Positions 22,612-29,693 of a DNA stretch of 35,633 nt are shown here, piece after piece. The notes beneath the pieces are model-generated. The model saw nothing but the letters and a program-made list of their open reading frames with translations, was not told the DNA's origin and searched no databases. Numbering within the stretch: the first letter of the stretch is position 1; the number at the start of each line of letters is the position of its first letter. A program made the translations under genes and the position numbers. The DNA comes from an uncultured Muribaculaceae bacterium (GTDB taxonomy: Bacteria > Bacteroidota > Bacteroidia > Bacteroidales > Muribaculaceae), in assembly GCA_910585285.1 (NCBI GenBank), contig CAJUDL010000038.1:1-35633 (forward strand). Reading direction: 5' to 3'.

Positions 22612-23625
22612 ATGAAATATATTCGGATATTTAAAAATTCATTACTGGCGCTTTCAATTTGTGCCTTCATCACAGGTGCCGCGGCTTGTGAGAGTGAGAA
22701 TGATCTCGAATTGCCTCGCCAGCAATATCCAGCCACAGAAGACAAGGTTGGAGTGCTTATGAATAAGATCTGGCAAGAGTCGTCTTGTTTTAATCTGGAT
22801 GCAGACAGAAAAAAACTAATGAATGAAATGCAAGGGTATGCAGACTTGTGTCCTAATACTTATTTCAAACAATATTATGCCGTTACTGATCCTGAGGAAC
22901 TTGCCTTGATGGAGGATAATACTATTCTTGGGTATCATCACCGGGCATTGGAGAAAGTGTTGGAAGAGATGGTATCAGAGAACGTGCCGCAAGGAAAGAT
23001 TGTGATGTGGCAGCTTTACAACATGGGATATATCGTCAAAACTCCCGATTATTGTTTCGGAATAGATATAAAGCATAAGTTTGCTGAGCGTTTTGCTCCA
23101 TATATTGATTTCCTGTGCATCACACATGCTCATAAAGATCATTATGATTCTAAGATTGTGGATGCCATGACCCAGCTTGGAAAGCATGTTTATTCGAATT
23201 TCCTCGACAATGCCGATCGTTTTGACGGAGTGACAACCATACATCCGGAAGGAGACATAGAGATTGTAACGAATGTTGTGGATCATGATGCTAATACTCC
23301 TGCGTTTGTTGCAAATTACCAGATAGACTGTGGGGTATCCTCCGGTAATAAAGTTATTTTTCATATCGGTGATTCCTACAATTGGCAACAACTAAAAAAA
23401 TCTAAATCAATTGATGTGTTTATTCCTCATCTTGCAGTGGGGCTGGATATGAAGAAGGCGATCAATCGCCTAAAACCCGGTTGTGTGCTTATGTCGCATG
23501 TGTTGGAGATGGAGCATCCGGTGAATCAGTGGAGATGGAGTTATCAGTATGGCTTTAATGAGATAGATAAGCTTAAAATGGACAATGTTTATTTACCTGT
23601 ATGGGGAGAAAAAATGGTGTTTTAA
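22612..23625 (+). CDS. Metallo-beta-lactamase-fold lipoprotein of the PUL
   Basis: A 337-residue protein with a probable lipoprotein signal (Cys26 in GAAAC, followed by acidic ESEND). A helical region of about 90 residues precedes an MBL-fold domain with the metal motif H172-x-H174-x-D176-H177 (THAHKDHYD); further candidate ligands are in VVDHDAN, HIGDSYN and SHVLEMEHP. It resembles UlaG-like hydrolases more than true beta-lactamases. The substrate is unknown; it could open a lactone or cleave a phosphoester or sulfate-like group on the imported glycan, which is inference. The stop overlaps the GH3 start by one base. Confidence 0.82.
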   Translation: MKYIRIFKNSLLALSICAFITGAAACESENDLELPRQQYPATEDKVGVLMNKIWQESSCFNLDADRKKLMNEMQGYADLCPNTYFKQYYAVTDPEELALMEDNTILGYHHRALEKVLEEMVSENVPQGKIVMWQLYNMGYIVKTPDYCFGIDIKHKFAERFAPYIDFLCITHAHKDHYDSKIVDAMTQLGKHVYSNFLDNADRFDGVTTIHPEGDIEIVTNVVDHDANTPAFVANYQIDCGVSSGNKVIFHIGDSYNWQQLKKSKSIDVFIPHLAVGLDMKKAINRLKPGCVLMSHVLEMEHPVNQWRWSYQYGFNEIDKLKMDNVYLPVWGEKMVF

Positions 23626-25730
23626 TGATTCCGTCATTCTTTATCAGAAGTGTCAGGCTTGTGCCGGTTTTTCTGGCTGCGGTTGCAGTCGGAATGCCGG
23701 CTGCCGCCGACATCTCATGGGATCAAGCCTATGACAAAGCATCTCGTAAATTAAAGGAACTTACGCTGGAAGAAAAACTGCATTTTGTGAGAGGATATTC
23801 CGAGTTCTTCTTTTACGGCGTTCCGGAAAAGGGAATTCCGTTTCTTTATCATTCGGATGCGACAGGAGGTGTGAATATCCGTAGAAATCTTCCCGATTCC
23901 TCTTTGGTAATACCTTTGGAACGCTCCACAGCCATGCCTGCTCCGATCATGCTTGCAGCTACATTTGATCAAGACCTTGCAGAAAGATATGGTAAGGCTG
24001 TAGGGGAAGAGTGTCGGGCAGGTGGAATAGAGGTGTTGCTTGGTCCGGGAATAAATATATCGAGAAATTCCCAATGTGGACGTAATTTCGAATATTTTGG
24101 TGAAGATCCGACTCTGACTTCCGATATGTGTGCATCCTATGTCTCAGGACTGCAGTCTACAGGCACCGCCGCGTGTCTGAAACATTTCATCTGTAATGAA
24201 ACTGAATTTTATCGTCGGAGATCCAATTCTGTTGTTGATGAGCGTGCGCTCCATGAAGTCTATATGAAACCCTTTGAAGCGGGAATCAAAGCAGGTGCCG
24301 GATTTGTGATGGCTTCATACAACCAGTTGAATGGAGAATGGACAGGTCAGAATAAATGGCTCCTTACTGATGTGCTGCGTAATGAAATGGGATTCAAAGG
24401 AGCTATAGTCAGTGACTGGAGTTCTGTCTATGACACGTCTAAGGTTGTAGCATCCGGACTCAATACCGAGATGCCGGGAAGGTTGGAGACCATTCCGGAA
24501 ATAAAGGAATTGCTTGCCAATGAAAGAATCAATGAAGCCGATATCGATGCCATGATTCTTCCTTGCATAGCCACAGGATATAAATATGGTTTCTATGACC
24601 GACCTAAATATTTACCTGAACTTTTGGATAAATACCGCGAACATGCCGATCTTGCAAGGGAAGTGGCTGGAGCCGGCACAGTGCTACTGAAGAACAATGG
24701 TATTCTTCCCCTTAAACAGGGGCTTAATATACTCGTGGTTGGAGAGTTTATAGATGAAGTGCCACGCACCGGTGACAATCCGGCAGCTTCAGCGGCTGTG
24801 AAAGGTTATGATAATGTCACGTTAAGAGAGGCGATGCGTCAGGCATTTGGAGATAATGTCGTCTTTACGGTCAGTCCTTCCGATGACGATATAGTATCTG
24901 CTGATGTCGTCCTTGTGTCGGTTGGCACAATAGACATGGAATCATTTGAACGTCCTTTCAAACTTCCTGATCGGCAAGAACGACTTATCAAAAGAACGGT
25001 TGGACAAAATGACAATACAGTAGTGTTGGTCAATTCCGGCTCAGGTGTCAGGATGTCTGATTGGGCAGATAATGTAGCTGCAATAATTTATGGTTGGTAT
25101 CCCGGTCAAAATGGAATATCTGCAATCGTGGATATAATAAGAGGGGCAATAAATCCATCCGGGAAATTACCCATAACGATTGAGCGTGATTTTAAAGACT
25201 CGCCTGCGTTGCATACGATGCCTCCCGGTTCTGAGTTTTACAATAATGCCTATCGGGCGTATAATGAAAAGTTGATCTCTGTGTTTGATGTTAATTATGA
25301 TGAATCAGTATTTGTTGGCTACAAGTGGTATGAAAATAAAGGAATAAGTCCACTTTTCCCTTTTGGATATGGTTTGTCATACACATCATTTAGCCTGGAT
25401 AATCCGGAAGTAGAAATGAAAAATGGAAAGATCTGTATCTCTGTTGGGGTTAGGAATACCGGCAGTATGGCTGGTTCAGAAACTATTCAAGTATATGTGT
25501 CGGAAGATAGTCCAACAGTTGATCGCCCAATAAAAGAATTGAAGGGTTATTCTAAAATCTCTCTGAAGCCCGGACATCATGAGAGGGTCAAGGTGATGAT
25601 TGAGGCTGCATCTCTCGGTTTTTGGGATGTGACTATACATTCATGGCGTAGAAATCCGGGTAAATATACTTTCCATATAGGAACATCTTCTATAAATATA
25701 CCATTCAGTATCAGTAAGAACATCAAGTAG
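23625..25730 (+). CDS. Glycoside hydrolase family 3 enzyme
   Basis: A 701-residue secreted or periplasmic glycosidase with a signal peptide (about 1-29). It has the GH3 N-terminal barrel (VLLGPGINISRNSQCGRNFEYFGEDP, CLKHFICNETE), the nucleophile Asp264 in AIVSDWSS, the GH3 C-terminal domain (GTVLLKNNGILPLK ... GWYPGQNG ... SGKLPIT) and a fibronectin-III-like end (FPFGYGLSYTSF). GH3 enzymes are usually beta-glucosidases, beta-xylosidases or related exo-enzymes; the exact sugar cannot be told. The ATG uses the final A of the MBL stop codon (TAATG), so translation is coupled. Confidence 0.93.
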   Translation: MIPSFFIRSVRLVPVFLAAVAVGMPAAADISWDQAYDKASRKLKELTLEEKLHFVRGYSEFFFYGVPEKGIPFLYHSDATGGVNIRRNLPDSSLVIPLERSTAMPAPIMLAATFDQDLAERYGKAVGEECRAGGIEVLLGPGINISRNSQCGRNFEYFGEDPTLTSDMCASYVSGLQSTGTAACLKHFICNETEFYRRRSNSVVDERALHEVYMKPFEAGIKAGAGFVMASYNQLNGEWTGQNKWLLTDVLRNEMGFKGAIVSDWSSVYDTSKVVASGLNTEMPGRLETIPEIKELLANERINEADIDAMILPCIATGYKYGFYDRPKYLPELLDKYREHADLAREVAGAGTVLLKNNGILPLKQGLNILVVGEFIDEVPRTGDNPAASAAVKGYDNVTLREAMRQAFGDNVVFTVSPSDDDIVSADVVLVSVGTIDMESFERPFKLPDRQERLIKRTVGQNDNTVVLVNSGSGVRMSDWADNVAAIIYGWYPGQNGISAIVDIIRGAINPSGKLPITIERDFKDSPALHTMPPGSEFYNNAYRAYNEKLISVFDVNYDESVFVGYKWYENKGISPLFPFGYGLSYTSFSLDNPEVEMKNGKICISVGVRNTGSMAGSETIQVYVSEDSPTVDRPIKELKGYSKISLKPGHHERVKVMIEAASLGFWDVTIHSWRRNPGKYTFHIGTSSINIPFSISKNIK

Positions 25731-25741
25731 ATAGCTATTAT

Positions 25742-26845
25742 ATGATCTTGATCCGGAATATAACATTATTGATAATGTTCATTTTAATGCCTCTAAGTGT
25801 ATATTCAGGTATTCGCTACGTGGATGCAAGGCAACTTGGTGTCGTCAATAAAGTAGAGGATGCATCCGACAACTTCTCTCGGATGGATACCCGACGATAT
25901 AATAATTTGCCGGAGAAAGTGAAGCAATACCTCGATTTCTCAACTGGTGTAGCAATTACTTTTCGCACGAACAGTGATATTATCTCCGCAAGATGGACTA
26001 CACGCAAATGCGATAATGGAGCCAATACGACACGTATTTTACGTGAGGGTCTGGATTTATATATTCTGAAAAACGGAGAATGGATTTTTGCCGGGATCGG
26101 AACTCCATCGGAGAATGGACATCATGAATCTGTAATAGTAAAAGAAATGACTGATACGGTTAAATATTGTCTCCTTTACCTTCCTGTCATGGATGTAGTG
26201 GATTCTCTTGAGGTGGGAATTGCAGACAATGCACTCATTGAGGCTCCGGACAGGCAGCTATTTAATGGACGGATAGCCGTAATTGGATCCAGTATTACGC
26301 ACGGTGTAGCAGCCTCACGTCCCGGTATTACATTCCCGGCTCGTATTCAGAGAGCTTTAGGAATGGAGGTAATAAATCTTGGAATGGCAGGACTATGTCG
26401 GATGGAGGAGTTTTATAATGATATAGCTGATGACATAATGCCTGATATGTTTATTATCGATCCATTTTCAAATCCATCGGCTGAAGAGATAGATGATAGA
26501 CTTGACAGATTCGTGAAACGTCTGCGTAAAAGTCACCCTAATGTGCCGCTTTTGTTCATTCAAACCTTAAATAGGGAAAGTTGTATTTTTGATACTCACC
26601 GGAGGAAATATGAGATGCAAAAGCAAAAGGCAGCAGAAGAGGGAATGCGACGAATTATTGCGGAGGATGAAAAAATCTTTTTTATGAATCCGGGGATGTG
26701 GATTGGCGATGATCACGAGGCGACTGTTGATGGAACACATCCTACGGATCTGGGATTTACCCGTATTTTAGAGAGATTGATTCCTGAAATAACAAAGATT
26801 CTAAATCCTGTGGAAAACTGTTTAGGTAAAAACTTAAGGTGGTAG
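25742..26845 (+). CDS. SGNH/GDSL hydrolase of the PUL
   Basis: A 367-residue secreted esterase-like protein with a signal peptide or N-terminal anchor (about 1-22). An N-terminal beta-sandwich region (about 30-170, containing GLDLYI, the GxDLY-type accessory domain) precedes the SGNH domain. Catalytic residues are Ser184 (GSSITHG), and Asp330 and His333 (DGTHPTD); the oxyanion Gly lies in NLGMAG. Such enzymes remove acetyl or similar ester groups from glycans. It is the last gene of the susC operon, 11 bases after GH3, and precedes a strong terminator. Confidence 0.88.
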   Translation: MILIRNITLLIMFILMPLSVYSGIRYVDARQLGVVNKVEDASDNFSRMDTRRYNNLPEKVKQYLDFSTGVAITFRTNSDIISARWTTRKCDNGANTTRILREGLDLYILKNGEWIFAGIGTPSENGHHESVIVKEMTDTVKYCLLYLPVMDVVDSLEVGIADNALIEAPDRQLFNGRIAVIGSSITHGVAASRPGITFPARIQRALGMEVINLGMAGLCRMEEFYNDIADDIMPDMFIIDPFSNPSAEEIDDRLDRFVKRLRKSHPNVPLLFIQTLNRESCIFDTHRRKYEMQKQKAAEEGMRRIIAEDEKIFFMNPGMWIGDDHEATVDGTHPTDLGFTRILERLIPEITKILNPVENCLGKNLRW

Positions 26846-26913
26846 TTAGATTGTAGGTTGATGAAGTTCCTTGTTAAAAGCTTCATTATAAAAAGGTTCA
26901 TTAGTTTTAAATG

Positions 26914-26952
26914 AATAGGCAGCCGGATGTGCGACATATCCGGCTGCCTATT
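26914..26952. terminator. Bidirectional terminator between PUL and fucosidase
   Basis: A perfect 15-bp stem (AATAGGCAGCCGGAT and its complement, 9-base loop) ends on both sides in A/T-rich sequence. It lies 68 bases after the SGNH stop and 21 bases after the fucosidase stop on the other strand, so it can end both convergent transcripts. Confidence 0.88.
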
Positions 26953-26973
26953 TAGTGTAATTATGTGACGATG

Positions 26974-28584
26974 TCAACGAATACGGAGCACTGGTATTGA
27001 TCCGCAATCTGAAGGAAGCTTCACGTGCACGCCATCCTTAGATTTAGTGAAGTTGACTTTACCATGACCCAACAGCTCAACCCGTTTGATTTTTTCATTG
27101 GCAAGCGATTTGATAATTGCAGTGTCGTTATCAGGTCTGCTAAGTAGAATTGCGTAAAGGTTCTTGCCCTTGGTGGTGAAACGGATTTCCTTTCCGGTCA
27201 TGTTTGAGTAGGAACCTTCGTTGAAGCCTTGGGCGTTCAAGGGGATTTCAGATTCTGCAACAGGACCTTCTCCAAATTTTTTCCAGGGACGCGTGTCGTA
27301 GATCGCTTCTTTGTTAATGTCCATCCAGACGCCTATGCCTTTTATGACTTCATATTCTTTTTCATCAAATGTGCCGTCACCGCGAAGGGGAATGTTCAGA
27401 AGCAGGTTGCCGTTTTTGCTGACGATATCTGCAAGCAGACGCACAACCGTTTCCGCTGTCTTGTAGTTGCCTTTGTTGTATATGTCAGTGTTGTAATGCC
27501 ACCCTCCGATGCATGAACATGATTGCCAGGGGAGAGGTATGATCTGATTTGGTGCGCCGCGTTCTACATCCCATACCAATGCTTCTTTTTGTTCGTCGGT
27601 GAGAATCTTGCCGAACATCACGGCTTCGTTCTTGCCGCCATGTGTCGCCATGTTATGGTTATAGAAATGGGCTGCAATCTTTAGTCCGGCATCACTCACA
27701 GGATAGAAAGGCACGCCGGTGGTATCGAAATACAAAAGGTCGGGATTGTAGCGGTTGATCACGTCAAGAGTGCGGTTATAGAAATTGGTGCAAAACTCTT
27801 CAGACGGTATGGCTGCTCCGTTTTTCCAGTCCCATTGCCCATCAAGCATTCCTGCCCAGCTGCCTTTGCTGAGTGGATGGTTCTGCACGTAAAGTTGCTG
27901 CGGATCCATACCTTCCCACCATTTCCCTTTACCGTCTGCCGCTGTCATGCAACCATCATAAGGGATTCCCTTTTTGTCACCTTTAAGGTCGTATCTTTGG
28001 GCGGTCTCATACCATGTCCAGGCATGGTCGGCATGGAGACTTACACCGAATGGAAGATTATACTTGCGTGCCGCAGCTGCCCATTCGGCAAGAATGTCAC
28101 GTTTCGGTCCGATATTCTTGGAATTCCAGGGCTGATACTTGCTATCCCACAAGTCGAAGTTGTCATGATGGTTGCCAAGCACGAAGAAATATTGAGCGCC
28201 TATGCTTTTATAAAGTTTCACGAGACTGTCGGGCTCCCATTTCTCAGCTTTGAAGAGAGGAAGGATGTCTTTAAAACCTACTTCCGATGGATGTCCGTAA
28301 TTGGCTACATGATGTTTATAGGCTTTGGAGCCTTCTTCGTAAAGCCCTCTTGCCATCCAGTCGCCTGAACCTTCAACACACTGCGGTCCCCAGTGAGCCC
28401 ATATACCGAATTTGGCGTTACGAAACCATTCCGGAGTTTCGTATTTGCGCAATGATTCCCAGTTTGGTTCAAATTTACCTTTTGCCATAGGTTCCTGTGC
28501 TTCCGACACTTTTACAATCTCGTTTTGTGAGTAGCCGGCAGCGGGCAAAAGAAGAAATATCGATAATATGGTTTCTTTAATCAT
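26974..28584 (-). CDS. GH29 alpha-L-fucosidase
   Basis: A 536-residue secreted enzyme with a signal peptide (about 1-19). Typical GH29 segments are WFRNAKFGIWAHWGPQ, GAQYFFVLGNHHDNFDLW, KYNLPFGVSLHADHAW, the nucleophile Asp287 in LLYFDTTG and VSKNGNLLLNIPLRGDG. A C-terminal beta-sandwich of about 90 residues follows. It removes alpha-linked L-fucose, usually from host-type glycans or plant xyloglucan. It is convergent with the susC operon and divergent from an AraC gene that may control it. Confidence 0.94.
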   Translation of the reverse strand: MIKETILSIFLLLPAAGYSQNEIVKVSEAQEPMAKGKFEPNWESLRKYETPEWFRNAKFGIWAHWGPQCVEGSGDWMARGLYEEGSKAYKHHVANYGHPSEVGFKDILPLFKAEKWEPDSLVKLYKSIGAQYFFVLGNHHDNFDLWDSKYQPWNSKNIGPKRDILAEWAAAARKYNLPFGVSLHADHAWTWYETAQRYDLKGDKKGIPYDGCMTAADGKGKWWEGMDPQQLYVQNHPLSKGSWAGMLDGQWDWKNGAAIPSEEFCTNFYNRTLDVINRYNPDLLYFDTTGVPFYPVSDAGLKIAAHFYNHNMATHGGKNEAVMFGKILTDEQKEALVWDVERGAPNQIIPLPWQSCSCIGGWHYNTDIYNKGNYKTAETVVRLLADIVSKNGNLLLNIPLRGDGTFDEKEYEVIKGIGVWMDINKEAIYDTRPWKKFGEGPVAESEIPLNAQGFNEGSYSNMTGKEIRFTTKGKNLYAILLSRPDNDTAIIKSLANEKIKRVELLGHGKVNFTKSKDGVHVKLPSDCGSIPVLRIR

Positions 28585-28730
28585 GCGTCAAAGATTTTTG
28601 TAAAATTCTGAGTTTCATGGAAAAGTTGTTTTAATTCTTAAAATTAGCCAATGGTTGAGACTTAATAAAAAAATAGGTTGGATTATAATAAAAATATCAA
28701 TAATATTATATGAATTTAACAAATTATGAT

Positions 28731-28738
28731 TAATTTTG
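28731..28738 (+). promoter_or_regulatory. Possible -7 element directly before an AraC gene
   Basis: TAATTTTG matches TAnnTTTG but ends only 6 bases before the ATG at 28745, and no TTTG lies at the -33 distance. If functional, the transcript would be nearly leaderless. Confidence 0.3.
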
Positions 28739-28744
28739 TGAAGA

Positions 28745-29590
28745 ATGTCACAAACAGCATGTGTATATAATTTTGGAGAGGTCTTCCATTGTGATAACTG
28801 GAATTTTAAGATTCCGGGGAGTGTTTTCTGGCGCATATATCACGTGACAGACGGTAGCGCCCGGGTTCGTATTTACAATAATAAGGTGCAAGAACTCCGT
28901 CCCGGTTATTTTTATATGATACCGGCATTCGTGGCTCATGAGGATATTCTTAAGGGCTCATTCTGTCATCGCTATCTCCATTTTCGACTTGACGATACAT
29001 ACTTATCGGATATGATGGATGGATATGATCTGGCATTTGAGATACCGGCATCTCCATTATTGGTTGATATTTTCGATCGGATTTCAGTGTTGTGTGAAGG
29101 CTTTGAGCTTGAGACTCCGTTACCACAGGATTATGAGAATAAATCGAGTTATCTGTTCTGGTCGCACAGGTATGATAATTTGCCTATTGCTGTCAGAATG
29201 GAACTTGGAGGATACATAAAAGTGATTTTGTCCATGTTTTTGCAACATAGCATAATGCACAAGCCTGCGTCAAACCCTCGAGTGAACAAGGGACGAGGAT
29301 TTATCGACAAGAGGTTTTGCGAACCGATCACAATAGAGGATGTGGCAGATCACGTGGGGATGCGCCCTGAAAGTTTTATACGTGCATTCCGCCAGGAATA
29401 CCACCGCACGCCTTATTCCTATCTTATGGAAAAGCGGATCAATCGCGCGAAGAATCTTTTGTTGCTCAGCACTAAATCCATAAAGGAGATCACCCACGAT
29501 TGTGGTTTCAGAGATCAATCGCATTTCTGCATGGTGTTCAAGAAAGCGACATCCACTACTCCCGGAAGGTTCAGATGTTCGATAAGTTGA
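28745..29590 (+). CDS. AraC-family regulator between GH29 and GH2 genes
   Basis: A 281-residue protein with a cupin-like sensing domain (about 1-150; YFYMIPAFVAHED is typical of a sugar-sensing AraC N-terminus) and a C-terminal double helix-turn-helix (about 185-281; ITIEDVADHVGMRPESFIRAFRQEY and IKEITHDCGFRDQSHFCMVFKKATSTTPGRFR). Set between the fucosidase and the GH2 gene, it probably controls one or both, independently of the sigma/anti-sigma system of the susC operon. Confidence 0.92.
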   Translation: MSQTACVYNFGEVFHCDNWNFKIPGSVFWRIYHVTDGSARVRIYNNKVQELRPGYFYMIPAFVAHEDILKGSFCHRYLHFRLDDTYLSDMMDGYDLAFEIPASPLLVDIFDRISVLCEGFELETPLPQDYENKSSYLFWSHRYDNLPIAVRMELGGYIKVILSMFLQHSIMHKPASNPRVNKGRGFIDKRFCEPITIEDVADHVGMRPESFIRAFRQEYHRTPYSYLMEKRINRAKNLLLLSTKSIKEITHDCGFRDQSHFCMVFKKATSTTPGRFRCSIS

Positions 29591-29655
29591 CGCAAATAGG
29601 CGGAATGTCCATTAAAATATTCGGATTATCTATTTTTTAATGTGTCTATACAAAT

Positions 29656-29663
29656 TAATTTTG
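29656..29663 (+). promoter_or_regulatory. -7 element of the GH2 gene
   Basis: TAATTTTG matches TAnnTTTG exactly, 30 bases before the ATG at 29694. A T-run at 29633-29638 stands where a -33 TTTG is expected. Confidence 0.5.
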
Positions 29664-29693
29664 CAATCTCTAAAACCATCTAAAACTCATGAA

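Noticed and set aside
22612..23625. MBL protein as a beta-lactamase controlled by the BlaI system
   Set aside because: It is 9.5 kb away in a PUL operon, resembles UlaG-like hydrolases and has no BlaI-type operator; antibiotic resistance is not supported.
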